Shown here: positions 10,061 to 18,151 of the stretch, piece by piece
Position numbering within the stretch: the first letter of the stretch is position 1
How the letters are laid out: each line of letters starts with the position of its first letter
Assembly (NCBI RefSeq): GCF_000721705.1
Contig: NZ_JOJL01000005.1
Location: 1-64,000 of the forward strand
Length of the DNA: 64,000 nt
Source: Actinoplanes subtropicus
Lineage (GTDB): Bacteria; Actinomycetota; Actinomycetes; Mycobacteriales; Micromonosporaceae
Direction: 5' to 3'
The notes under the pieces: generated by a model
What the model was told of the DNA's origin: nothing
Databases searched by the model: none
The model's input: the letters and a program-made list of their open reading frames with translations, nothing else
Translations under genes and position numbers: made by a program

Positions 10061-10732
10061 TCAGTCCGGCGAGGCGCCCCCGGGTCTCTGGTCCGATTTG
10101 CCGAGCATCCCGCGGTTGTAGCCCTCGGCCACCGCGGCCGCCCGGTCGTTGACGTCCAATTTGGCGTAGATGTTGAGCAGGTGCGTCTTGACCGTCGCCT
10201 CGGTGATGAACAGCCGCGCCGCCGCCTCCCGGTTGGTGTGCCCGGCCGCCACCAGCTTCAGCACCTCCAGCTCGCGCTGGCTCAGCGGCCCGGTCGACGG
10301 CGCCGGCGTGCGCAGCCGGCTCATCAGCCGCGCGGCCACCGACGGCGACAGCGCCACCTCACCGCGGGCCGCCGACCGCACCGCCCGCAGCAGTTCGTCG
10401 CGGGGCGCGTCCTTGAGCAGGTACCCGGTGGCGCCCGCCTCGATCGCCGGCAGCACGTGACTGTCAGTGTCGTACGTGGTCAGCACCAGCACCCGCGACG
10501 GCACCCCGCGCCGGGTCAGCTCCCCGATCGCGGTCACCCCGTCCATCCCGCTCATCCGCAGGTCCATCAGGATCACGTCCGGGCGCAGCGTCTCGGCCAG
10601 CCGCACCGCCTCGGCCCCGTCGGACGCCTCCCCCACCACCGCGAACTCGGGGTCGCGGGCGAACATCGCGCTCAGCCCGTCCCGTACCACCGGATGGTCG
10701 TCGACGATGACCAGCTTGATCGGCTCACTCAT
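10061..10732 (-). CDS. NarL/LuxR-type response regulator
   Basis: A 223-aa regulator. The N-terminal receiver has the acidic pair in VIVDDHPVV, the phospho-acceptor Asp in VILMDLRMSGMDG, the switch Thr in VLTTYDTD and the conserved Lys in GYLLKDAP. Residues about 150-210 form a GerE/LuxR helix-turn-helix (LSQRELEVLKLVAAGHTN). Its ATG overlaps the stop of the sensor kinase gene by 8 nt, so the two form a two-component pair. The target genes are not evident; the next gene downstream is the hydrolase/methyltransferase unit on the same strand. Confidence 0.92.
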   Translation of the reverse strand: MSEPIKLVIVDDHPVVRDGLSAMFARDPEFAVVGEASDGAEAVRLAETLRPDVILMDLRMSGMDGVTAIGELTRRGVPSRVLVLTTYDTDSHVLPAIEAGATGYLLKDAPRDELLRAVRSAARGEVALSPSVAARLMSRLRTPAPSTGPLSQRELEVLKLVAAGHTNREAAARLFITEATVKTHLLNIYAKLDVNDRAAAVAEGYNRGMLGKSDQRPGGASPD

Positions 10733-11972
10733 GCGCGCTCCCCTTCCAAGGCAGGCAGGCCGAGATGCCGGTGCCGCCGCCCACCTCCGATTCGATCTGC
10801 AACGTGCCGGACAACGCCTCGATCCGCTGCCGCATGGCGATCAGCCCGTACCCGCCCGGCCGCCCGAGATCGAAGCCCGGCCCGTCGTCGCGGATGTCGA
10901 GCGCGGTCTCGTGGTCCATGTAGGACAGGGTGATACCGACCCGGGTGGCGCCCGGTGCGTGCTTGCCGACATTCGCCAAACCTTCTTGCGCCGTACGCAG
11001 CAGGGCGACCTCCGCCTCCGGGCGCATCGTGCGGGTCTCCCCGGTGACCGTCACCTGGACCGGGATGCCGTGCCGGGACGACCACTTCGCGGCCACCTCG
11101 GTGATCGCGTCGGCCAGCCGCCCGGTTTCGAGGGGTTCGGGCCGCAGCTCGTTCACCGACCGGCGGGCCTCGGTCAGGCTCTCCCGGGCCAGCGCGGTCG
11201 CCGCCTCGTGGTGCCGCCGCCACGCCACCGGGTCGTCGGCGGCGTGGTCGGCCGCCTGCAACTGGGTGACGATGCCGGTCAGCCCCTGGGCGAGCGTGTC
11301 GTGGATCTCCCGGGCCATCCGGGCCCGCTCGTCGAGCACGCCGGCCGTGCGGGCCTGCTCGACCAGTTTCTCCTGCAGCGCCGCGTTCTCGGCGAGCGCG
11401 GCCTGGAGCCGCTCGTTGGTCTCCCGGCTCTCCCGCAGCGCCGTCTCCCGGGCGTCGGCGTGCCGGGAGCCGAGCTCGCCCAGCCAGGACAGCAGGCACA
11501 TCGGCAGCGTGTTGACCACCACGACGCCCAGGTACTCGGCGCGGCCGGCCCAGCTGCCCAGCTCCAGCCCGGAGGACTGCGCGGTGCCGGCCACGATCGA
11601 CGCGCCGGCGACGAACCACAGCTCGCGCGGCCACCCGATGATCCGGAACGCGTAGACGTACAGCGCGATCGAGTAGAAACCCCACCACGGGTCCCGGACC
11701 ACCATGACGAACCCGAACACGATCAGCCCGGCCAGGAACACGCTCATCACCGCGGGCCGCTCCCGCCACGCCGGCCGCAGCGTGAACAGCGCCAGGGTCC
11801 ACACCGCGGCCACCGCGCTCAGCGCCAGGTCGACCGCGAGGCGGCGCGGCTGGTGCTGCAGGAAGGCGATGGAGAGGGCGACCATCACGGCCAGCAACAC
11901 GTACGGCACCACGGTGACCATCGGCCGGAACCGCTTGTCCCAGGCCGCGATCTCGGCCATCTGCCAGCTCAT
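10725..11972 (-). CDS. NarL-family sensor histidine kinase
   Basis: A 415-aa membrane kinase. Five to six hydrophobic segments (about residues 20-170) form an integral sensor with almost no extracellular loop. A coiled-coil linker (REANERL-like, about 185-225) follows, then a HisKA_3 dimerisation helix with the phospho-acceptor His in MAREIHDTLAQGLTG, and an HATPase domain with TAQEGLANVGKHA (N box) and DDGPGFDLGRPGGYGL. The start at ATG 11972 has GGGAGG upstream; an upstream ATG 63 nt earlier lacks this. It is paired with the downstream response regulator. The signal is unknown, though this class often senses envelope stress. Confidence 0.9.
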   Translation of the reverse strand: MSWQMAEIAAWDKRFRPMVTVVPYVLLAVMVALSIAFLQHQPRRLAVDLALSAVAAVWTLALFTLRPAWRERPAVMSVFLAGLIVFGFVMVVRDPWWGFYSIALYVYAFRIIGWPRELWFVAGASIVAGTAQSSGLELGSWAGRAEYLGVVVVNTLPMCLLSWLGELGSRHADARETALRESRETNERLQAALAENAALQEKLVEQARTAGVLDERARMAREIHDTLAQGLTGIVTQLQAADHAADDPVAWRRHHEAATALARESLTEARRSVNELRPEPLETGRLADAITEVAAKWSSRHGIPVQVTVTGETRTMRPEAEVALLRTAQEGLANVGKHAPGATRVGITLSYMDHETALDIRDDGPGFDLGRPGGYGLIAMRQRIEALSGTLQIESEVGGGTGISACLPWKGSAHE

Positions 11973-12088
11973 CTCGCGCCTCCCCCGGCGCACCAATCTA
12001 GTCGCCGGAGGTTCCGCGCGGATCGCCCGATCCACCGGGCGCCCGGTGGAGCCGCTCCACCGATCGGTTGATCAGGTACGGTCGCCCG

Positions 12089-12772
12089 ATGCCCCGTCTC
12101 CTGCTGGTCCGGCACGGTCAGGCGTCCTTCGGCGCCGCGGATTACGACGCCCTGTCCCCGGCCGGCCACGAGCAGGCGCGGGTGCTGGGCCGGGCGTTCG
12201 CCGCCCGCGGCCTGCGCCCCGGCCTGATCCTGCGCGGCGGCATGCGCCGCCACGAGGAGACGGTTGCCGGCCTGCTCGACGGCCTCGGCGCCGCCGTGCC
12301 GGTGGTCACCGACCCGGACTGGAACGAGTTCGACTTCCAGCACGTCGTCGAGGTCCACCGCCCGCTCGACGGCGACCACGCCGCGCTGACCCCGCGCGCC
12401 TTCCAGGAGATCTTCGAGGCGGCCACCGCGCGCTGGGCGTCCGGCAGCCACGACCTCGAGTACGCCGAGTCCTTCACCGCCTTCCGCGACCGCGTGGCGC
12501 GAGCCCTGGCGACCGCCACCGCCCGGCTGGGCGAGCACCGCGACATCGTGGCGGTCAGCTCCGGCGGCCCGATCGCGATGGCGGCGACGCTGCTGACCGC
12601 CGGCCCGTCCGCCGACACCCCGACCCTGGCGGCGGTGTGGGCGTCCCTCAACCGCGTCACCGTCAACACCGGCGTCACGAAGCTGATCGCCGGCCGGCGG
12701 GGGCTGTCGCTGTCGACGTTCAACGAGCACCCGCACGTGGAAGCCGACCCGAGCCTGCTCACCTACCGCTGA
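12089..12772 (+). CDS. histidine-phosphatase-superfamily protein lacking the second catalytic His
   Basis: A 227-aa protein beginning MPRLLLVRHGQAS, the RHG motif (Arg8, His9) of phosphoglycerate-mutase-like phosphatases. A second Arg/Glu pair in MRRHEETVAG is present. The strand that normally reads V-S-H-G-G reads AVSSGGPIAMA here, so the canonical second active-site His is replaced by Ser. It may therefore be a weak or altered phosphatase, or a binding protein. The gene stands alone between the kinase operon (divergent) and a small membrane-protein gene (convergent, 4 nt from its stop). Confidence 0.75.
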   Translation: MPRLLLVRHGQASFGAADYDALSPAGHEQARVLGRAFAARGLRPGLILRGGMRRHEETVAGLLDGLGAAVPVVTDPDWNEFDFQHVVEVHRPLDGDHAALTPRAFQEIFEAATARWASGSHDLEYAESFTAFRDRVARALATATARLGEHRDIVAVSSGGPIAMAATLLTAGPSADTPTLAAVWASLNRVTVNTGVTKLIAGRRGLSLSTFNEHPHVEADPSLLTYR

Positions 12773-12776
12773 CTCG

Positions 12777-13367
12777 TCAGCCGTAGAGCACGGCCAGGAA
12801 CAGCGGTGCGTACGCGCCCTCCGTGTTACCGATGACCATCAGCATCAGCGGCAGGCAGGCGATCGCGGACAGCACCCCCGCGGCCAGCATCAACCGGCTG
12901 GTGGCGGACCGGCGGATCAGCGTACGCCAGAGAAGAACGCTCAGCGTCACGACGGCCACGAGCAGGACGCCGCAGATGATGGCCTTGGGCCGCTGCCAGG
13001 CGAGCCGCTCGTCGATCGCGTGCTGCAGCGCCGGCGAGATCTGCGCGCTGCCGGCCCGCAGCCACGTCTCGCCGAGCGGGGAGAAGCTCGTGCCGGCCAG
13101 CGTCTGCCCGGGGTTGACGACGCTGGTCACGTTCGCATAGCAGACCACGACCATCAGCAGGCCGAGGATCAGGCTCGCGGTGCCGAACCAGAAGTAGCTC
13201 CGGCGGGCGAAAGTGCGCCGGCCGGCCCGCCGGAACCGCACCCAGCAGAACCCGGACAGCACCAGCAACAGCAGCGTGCAAAGCCCGCCGACGACAAGGA
13301 ACGCGACGTGAAAACTCCGGTCGGCGTCCAGGAGCCGGTCATCGGCCGGGCTGGTCAGGAAATGCAT
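12777..13367 (-). CDS. integral membrane protein, hypothetical
   Basis: A 196-aa protein with about five hydrophobic segments: about 20-43, 57-80, 130-150, 160-180 and 183-196. An RRAGRRTFARR basic loop between the first two suggests a cytoplasmic face there. The segment between helices 2 and 3 (about 82-125) is polar and probably extracellular. The very hydrophobic C-terminus ends at the membrane. No recognised domain is visible. Codon use is normal for the window. It converges on the phosphatase-like gene with a 4-nt gap, and shares an upstream region with the divergent methyltransferase gene at 13578. Confidence 0.65.
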   Translation of the reverse strand: MHFLTSPADDRLLDADRSFHVAFLVVGGLCTLLLLVLSGFCWVRFRRAGRRTFARRSYFWFGTASLILGLLMVVVCYANVTSVVNPGQTLAGTSFSPLGETWLRAGSAQISPALQHAIDERLAWQRPKAIICGVLLVAVVTLSVLLWRTLIRRSATSRLMLAAGVLSAIACLPLMLMVIGNTEGAYAPLFLAVLYG

Positions 13368-13577
13368 GGACCCGACCGTACGGACGGCGCGGCTCGCACA
13401 CCTCCCTCCCGCGACAGACCGCGCGGCCCGGGCCCTCCGCCGTCCGGCCGAGGGTCACAGGCGGATCAGGTCGGCGACCTCCCCGGGCCGGCCCGGTGAC
13501 GTCATGACGTGCAGGAGAACGCCGGCATTTGCCGACGGCCCGCACCGACCCCAGGGCGACCGTGATCTCATGGAGCA

Positions 13578-14393
13578 ATGACCCGCGAGTACCTGCTGAC
13601 CAACGCACGCGCCGAGGCCGGCGAGCGGTTCGTCCGGCTGGCCGAGCTGTTCGACGGCGTGACGCGGGGGCATTTCGACCGGCTGGGGGTCGGGCCCGGT
13701 TCGCGCTGCTGGGAGGTGGGTGCCGGCGGCCCCAGCATCCCGGAGGCGCTCGCCGCGGACGTCGGCCCGGGCGGGTACGTGCTGGCCACCGACATCGACC
13801 CGTCGTGGCTGAGGGCGGACGGCGGATATGAGGTGCGCCGGCACGACGTCACCGCCGACCCGGCCCCGGAGCCGGGCACTTTCGATCTGGTGCACGCCCG
13901 GCTCGTGCTCGTTCACCTACCCGATCGCGCCCGGGCGCTGGCCACGATGGTGGCGGCGCTGCGGCCGGGCGGCTGGCTGCTGGTCGAGGACGCCGACACC
14001 GCCCTGCAGCCGCTGGCCTGCCTGGACGACAGCGGCCCCGCGCAGCAACGCGCCAACCGCCTCCGCGACGCGTTCCGCGAGCTGCTCGCCCGCCGCGGCG
14101 CGGACCTGCGCTTCGGCCGGACGCTGCCGCAAGTGTTGCGCACGGCCGGCCTGGTCGATGTCGCCGCGGCCGGTTCTTTCCCGGTCGGCGGCCCGGCCTG
14201 CAACCACTTGGAGGCGGCAACCATCCGCCACGTACGCGGCGAACTGCTCGCGGCCGGCCTGACCGACGACGCCGAGCTCGACGCCCACCTGGCCGCCATC
14301 AACGCCGGCGAGCTCGACCTGACCCTCGCCCCGCTGATCTCGGCCTGGGGACGCCGCCCGGACGCCGGTCAGCTCACCCCTGAGGACAGGTAG
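13578..14393 (+). CDS. SAM-dependent methyltransferase
   Basis: A 271-aa protein with motif I as CWEVGAGGPSIPEALA and motif II acid in VLATDIDPSWL. The VHARLVLVHLPDRARAL helix and ALRPGGWLLVEDAD strand follow, as in Methyltransf_11/25 proteins that act on small molecules. The C-terminal third is a helical substrate cap. Its 3' end overlaps the convergent MerR-type gene by 25 nt. The ATG at 13578 has only GGAG close upstream. The substrate is unknown. Confidence 0.82.
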   Translation: MTREYLLTNARAEAGERFVRLAELFDGVTRGHFDRLGVGPGSRCWEVGAGGPSIPEALAADVGPGGYVLATDIDPSWLRADGGYEVRRHDVTADPAPEPGTFDLVHARLVLVHLPDRARALATMVAALRPGGWLLVEDADTALQPLACLDDSGPAQQRANRLRDAFRELLARRGADLRFGRTLPQVLRTAGLVDVAAAGSFPVGGPACNHLEAATIRHVRGELLAAGLTDDAELDAHLAAINAGELDLTLAPLISAWGRRPDAGQLTPEDR

Positions 14394-15079
14394 TCCGCGA
14401 GACGAGCCGATCCGGTGAGCATGGCCCGGCTGCGTGCCGTGATCCGCTCCCGCCACTGATCGATGGAGGCGGCCAGCGGGCCGGGGCCGCCGGCGGCGTG
14501 CACCTGCTCGATCACCGCCGCGATGTGCTCCAGCGGGTAGCCGCCGCGGCGCAGCAGATGGGCGAGTTCGGCGTCGCGTACGTCGTCGGCCGAGTAGGCC
14601 CGCGCGGTTCGTGACCGGGCCGGGGCCAGGATGCCGGCCCGTTCCCATTTGCGCAGCGTGGCCGGGGTGACACCGAGCCGGTGGGCGACGACTCCGATCG
14701 GGACGGGCCCGTCGGGGTCCGGGGTGGCCGGCGTGCTGGCCGCGAGCACGATCGCCGCCGAGGCGACCCGGTCCACGGTCTCCCGGTCCCGGTGGAGCTG
14801 CACGTGGGCGGCGTCGAGCACGGTCAGCGCCGCCGGGAGATCGCCGCGGAGGACGGATCTCATGATCTCGCCGGCGGCGCGGTAGCCGTACCCCGGAAGC
14901 AGAGCGACGTATGCGGCCAGCGCGCCCACATGGTCGTCGGTGTACACCCGGTAGCCGCTCGCCGTCCGGGCCGCGGGCGGGATCACCCCGGCCTGCTCGT
15001 AGTTGCGGACCGCTTGCGCGGACAGCCCGTGCGCCCGCGCCAGATCCACCGGCCGGTACACCACCGTTTGAGGCTTCAC
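14369..15079 (-). CDS. TioE-like MerR regulator with two helix-turn-helix domains
   Basis: A 236-aa regulator with two tandem MerR DNA-binding domains. The first starts with YRPVDLARAHGLSAQAVRNYE and the Gly-Tyr-Arg-x-Tyr wing; the second is PIGVVAHRLGVTPATLRKWE with RTARAYSADDVRDAEL. This duplicated layout is typical of TioE-like proteins in actinomycetes. A GTG start at 15079 is preferred because it begins at the conserved domain and leaves room for a divergent promoter. An ATG at 15157 would overlap the divergent esterase gene. It probably controls the erythromycin-esterase-like gene and itself through the inverted repeat at 15112-15139. Confidence 0.8.
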   Translation of the reverse strand: MKPQTVVYRPVDLARAHGLSAQAVRNYEQAGVIPPAARTASGYRVYTDDHVGALAAYVALLPGYGYRAAGEIMRSVLRGDLPAALTVLDAAHVQLHRDRETVDRVASAAIVLAASTPATPDPDGPVPIGVVAHRLGVTPATLRKWERAGILAPARSRTARAYSADDVRDAELAHLLRRGGYPLEHIAAVIEQVHAAGGPGPLAASIDQWRERITARSRAMLTGSARLADYLSSGVS

Positions 15080-15111
15080 AGGGCCAGCTCCAGGTGAATC
15101 GACGCGAAGTT

Positions 15112-15139
15112 TCAACCGCTGGTTCAACGATACGGTTGA
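15112..15139. promoter_or_regulatory. inverted repeat, candidate MerR-type operator
   Basis: TCAACCG (15112-15118) and CGGTTGA (15133-15139) are perfect 7-bp inverted arms 14 nt apart, with a smaller AACC/GGTT dyad between them. They lie in the gap between the MerR-type gene and the divergent esterase gene, ending 4 nt before the esterase ATG. Position and symmetry suggest a shared operator; there is no direct evidence. Confidence 0.5.
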
Positions 15140-15143
15140 GGTC

Positions 15144-16730
15144 ATGGCTTTCGACACCGAGTTGCAGTCGCTCCTGTCCGTACACCGGCCGCATCTGCTC
15201 GCGATCGGTGAGCCCTACCACGGCGAGCCGGCCTTCCCCCGCCTGCGCAACCGGATCCTCGAAACACTCGCCGGGCACGGCTTCCGGTCGATCGCGATCG
15301 AGTCGGACCGCGCGGCCGCCCTCGCGGTCGACGACTACGTCCAGGGCCGGCGCGACGACGTGGACCTGACCACCGGCATCAGTCACGGCTGGGGCGCGCA
15401 CCCCGCCACCCGCGAACTGATCGACTGGCTGCGCGACCACAACGCCGAGCTGCCGCCCGGCGAACGCATCACCTTCCACGGCTTCGACGCGCCGACCGAG
15501 ATCACCGGCGCGCCCAGCCCCGGCCCACTCCTTCGCGAGCTGCGCGACTACCTCGGCGTGCCGGCGCCCGACCTGGACCGCCTGGTCGGCGACGAGGGCA
15601 GCTGGACCGCCCAGGAGATCATGTTCGACGCGACCCGTTCCCCCGGCCGGACACCGGAGGCTGCCGCACTGCGCGGCCTCGCCGAAGACCTCCGATCGCA
15701 GCTGTACGCCGAAGCACCCCGCCTGATCAGGGACACCTCCACACCGTCCTGGAACCGCGCCCGGGTGCTCGCCAGCACGGCGATCGGCCTGCTCACCTAC
15801 CACGCGGCGATGGCCGAACCGGGCACCCCGTCGCAGCGGATCGGCCGCCTGCTCGCCGCGCGGGACGCGCTGATGGCGCAGAACCTGCTCGACATCCACG
15901 CCCTGGAGCGCGACCGCGGACCGATCCTGGTCTCCGCCAACAACGCACACCTGCAGCGGCACCCGAGCCGGTGGGACACCCACTGGGACGGCCAGGACCT
16001 CGCGGCGCAGTGGAACGGCGCCGGCTCCATCGTGGCGCCGCTGCTCGGCGACAAATACCTGTACGTGGCCGGCAGCCTCGGCGCCAGCGGGCCGGTCGGC
16101 CTCGGCCGGCCGGAGCCCGGCACCTACGAGTGGCAGCTCGGCCCGCAGACCGGCATCTTCCCCCCGCCCGACGGCACCGACCTGCGCGAACGCGTGACGG
16201 ACCTGCTCGGCTACTTCCCGCTGGACCCGGGAACGATCGAGACCTGCGACGCGATCCTGCACATCGGCTCCGAGCCCGGCGCCGCCGACGCGGCCCGGAT
16301 CGCCGGCCTCCCCGGGGTGACCGAGACCCGGATCCCGCCGGACTCGGAGATGCCGCCCTACACCTGGGGCGACCGGTTCTTCTTCGCCGGCGAGGACCGC
16401 ATGCGGCCGTTCGCCACGATCGTCGGGCACGACGTCCCGGGCTTCGACGAGCGGTCCCGGCTGTCCGAGCCCGGCCGGTACCGGCTCAACATCGAGGTGG
16501 GGCGCGCCGAGTTCCGCAACCTGTTCGGCTACGGCCCCGAGGAGTTCGCCGCCCGCAGCGACGGGCTCGACTTCGCGCGGGCCGACCGGCTGATGCCACA
16601 TCCCGCCTACGCCGTGCAGGGCTGGGCGAGCGTGGTCAACCCGGGCCCGGCCACCGCGGACGAGGTGGAGCGGCTGCTCGCCCGGGCCCGCACCCGCAGC
16701 GCCGATCGCCGGCACCGCGATCTTTCGTGA
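15144..16730 (+). CDS. erythromycin-esterase-like hydrolase fused to a DUF6194-like domain
   Basis: A 528-aa protein. Residues 1 to about 330 are an erythromycin esterase/succinoglycan-type domain with the catalytic set in register with EreB: Glu23 and His26 in IGEPYHGE, Glu53 in AIESDRA, and His269 in SANNAHLQRHP. Residues about 350-515 look like a DUF6194 domain (TWGDRFFFAGEDR, PFATIVGHDVPG, RYRLNIEVGRAEFRNLFG), usually a separate small protein of unknown function. The domains appear to be truly fused, since the frame is continuous with uniform codon use. Divergent MerR/TioE-type control suggests a drug-inducible resistance function. The substrate is unproven. Confidence 0.8.
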   Translation: MAFDTELQSLLSVHRPHLLAIGEPYHGEPAFPRLRNRILETLAGHGFRSIAIESDRAAALAVDDYVQGRRDDVDLTTGISHGWGAHPATRELIDWLRDHNAELPPGERITFHGFDAPTEITGAPSPGPLLRELRDYLGVPAPDLDRLVGDEGSWTAQEIMFDATRSPGRTPEAAALRGLAEDLRSQLYAEAPRLIRDTSTPSWNRARVLASTAIGLLTYHAAMAEPGTPSQRIGRLLAARDALMAQNLLDIHALERDRGPILVSANNAHLQRHPSRWDTHWDGQDLAAQWNGAGSIVAPLLGDKYLYVAGSLGASGPVGLGRPEPGTYEWQLGPQTGIFPPPDGTDLRERVTDLLGYFPLDPGTIETCDAILHIGSEPGAADAARIAGLPGVTETRIPPDSEMPPYTWGDRFFFAGEDRMRPFATIVGHDVPGFDERSRLSEPGRYRLNIEVGRAEFRNLFGYGPEEFAARSDGLDFARADRLMPHPAYAVQGWASVVNPGPATADEVERLLARARTRSADRRHRDLS

Positions 16731-16745
16731 TCTTCGGCAGTTCCC

Positions 16746-17405
16746 TCATCGGGTGCCGGAGGCCCCGCAGGGCCGGAACCGGGCCAGGTACGCCAGGCTC
16801 GGCCCGCGGCGCTCGGCGAGGTGCAGCCCCTGCCCGTCGGCCAGCCGGTGCAGCCGCCCGAACGGGATCCAGTGCCGGTCGAAGAACTCGCCGACCACCA
16901 GCCGGCCGGCCGGCTTCAGCACCCGCGCCGCCGCGCCGAGCACCCGGGCCGCCTCCGGTATCTCCCCGAGCGCGGTCACCAGGTAGACGGCGTCGAACAC
17001 GCCGTCGTCGAAGGGCAGCTCCCGCGCGTCCGAGCAGTGCGGCACGATCGCCGCGTTCCGGCCCGCTTGCCCCTCCTCCTTCGCCCGGCGCATCACGTGG
17101 TCGAGCATCTCCTGCTGCACGTCCACGATGTCCAGGCGCCCGTCCGGACCGAGCTGCGGCGCGATGTGCAGCGCCTGCAGACCGGTGCCCGGACCCAGTT
17201 CCAGCATCCGTTCACCCGCCCGCGGGCGGAGCACCGCGTCCAGATCGGACAGCCCCAGGAAGGGCAGCTCCAGATCCAACAGGCGCCGCTGCGAGTACGG
17301 ATACGGTGCGCGGTCGCTGAACCACCATGCGCCCGCGGCGACGGCGGCGGCTCCGGTGGTGGCGGCGAGGACGGTCCTGGGCGAGGGACGGCTGATGAGC
17401 GGCAT
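16746..17405 (-). CDS. membrane-anchored SAM-dependent methyltransferase
   Basis: A 219-aa protein with an N-terminal hydrophobic segment (about 12-30, TVLAATTGAAAVAAGAWWF) that should tether it to the membrane. A Methyltransf_11/UbiE-like domain follows: RMLELGPGTGLQALHIA is motif I, DIVDVQQEML the acidic end, and SDARELPFDDGVFDAVYLV motif IV. A C-terminal basic patch (HLAERRGPSLAYLARFRP) is common in phospholipid- or quinone-type methyltransferases. It converges on the esterase gene and lies 60 nt downstream of a small membrane protein on the same strand, possibly co-transcribed. The substrate is unknown. Confidence 0.82.
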   Translation of the reverse strand: MPLISRPSPRTVLAATTGAAAVAAGAWWFSDRAPYPYSQRRLLDLELPFLGLSDLDAVLRPRAGERMLELGPGTGLQALHIAPQLGPDGRLDIVDVQQEMLDHVMRRAKEEGQAGRNAAIVPHCSDARELPFDDGVFDAVYLVTALGEIPEAARVLGAAARVLKPAGRLVVGEFFDRHWIPFGRLHRLADGQGLHLAERRGPSLAYLARFRPCGASGTR

Positions 17406-17465
17406 CGGTCTTCTCTTCTCGGTGACGCGCGGCGGGCGCGGACGGAACGGGTACGCGACGGCCGG

Positions 17466-17966
17466 TCAGCCGCGCGGGAACGGGGTGCGCAGGACGCGCG
17501 CGGCGAGCACGGTGCAGACCAGCGCGACCGGGATCTCGGCGAAGACCGCCATGACGATCGCCGTGGCCAGGTCCGGGCCGGGCGCCGCCGACGTGACGTC
17601 GAACCAGGCGTCCACGAGCAGCAGCACCGCGCCGCCGGCCGCGGTCAGCACGCACCGGTTGTCCCGCCGCAGCAGGAACCGGCCGGTGGCGACCAGCGCC
17701 AGCGCCTCGCAGCTGTCCAGGCCGACCCAGGCGAGCGGCCAGTGCGCGACCCGCGCGCTGGCCGGGAGGGTGACCGAGAGGTAGTACACCCACGGGATCA
17801 TCGCGAGCCCGGCCAGCACGAAGGCGGCGCCGAGCCCGCTCGGCCGGCGTCCGCCGGGGCGGTCGGCGCCGGCGGCCGGACGCCGGCGGCCCGGCCGGGT
17901 CCCGGGCTCGGACCCGATCCGGCCGAGGACGGGGTCGCGGTCGAGGCGGTCCGTGACGGCGAGCAT
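17466..17966 (-). CDS. four-helix membrane protein, hypothetical
   Basis: A 166-aa protein. Residues 1-40 are a polar, Arg/Pro-rich cytoplasmic head; four hydrophobic segments follow (about 42-62, 72-90, 98-115, 128-155). The ATG at 17966 has GGGGAGA 5 nt upstream; a longer frame upstream lacks a good site and would overlap the divergent kinase's leader. No catalytic motif is visible. It lies upstream of the membrane-anchored methyltransferase on the same strand (60-nt gap), so the two may act together, and is divergent from the second kinase/regulator pair. Confidence 0.65.
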   Translation of the reverse strand: MLAVTDRLDRDPVLGRIGSEPGTRPGRRRPAAGADRPGGRRPSGLGAAFVLAGLAMIPWVYYLSVTLPASARVAHWPLAWVGLDSCEALALVATGRFLLRRDNRCVLTAAGGAVLLLVDAWFDVTSAAPGPDLATAIVMAVFAEIPVALVCTVLAARVLRTPFPRG

Positions 17967-18151
17967 GGCGGTCTCCCCTCTCGGCCCGGCGTCGTCGTCT
18001 GGTGGTGCGCCGGGCACGATCACCAGCCTGGCCGCCGCGGCCCGGCGAATCAGTAGCGCGGCTTTCCGTTCCGGGGGTGGTGCCAGGTACAGGCCGAAGC
18101 GGGCGCCAGCGCCATGGAACGCCGGTCACTTCGGCGAATACCGTGGAGACC

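Noticed and set aside
13917..16715. A 932-codon minus-strand frame across methyltransferase, MerR and esterase genes
   Set aside because: It runs through three genes with clear domains on their proper frames; no motif of its own.
18129..18144. TCGGCGAATACCG shared between the kinase leader (near 18131) and the PadR site (near 61341)
   Set aside because: A single 13-mer match in GC-rich DNA without matching symmetry at the kinase leader; probably chance.
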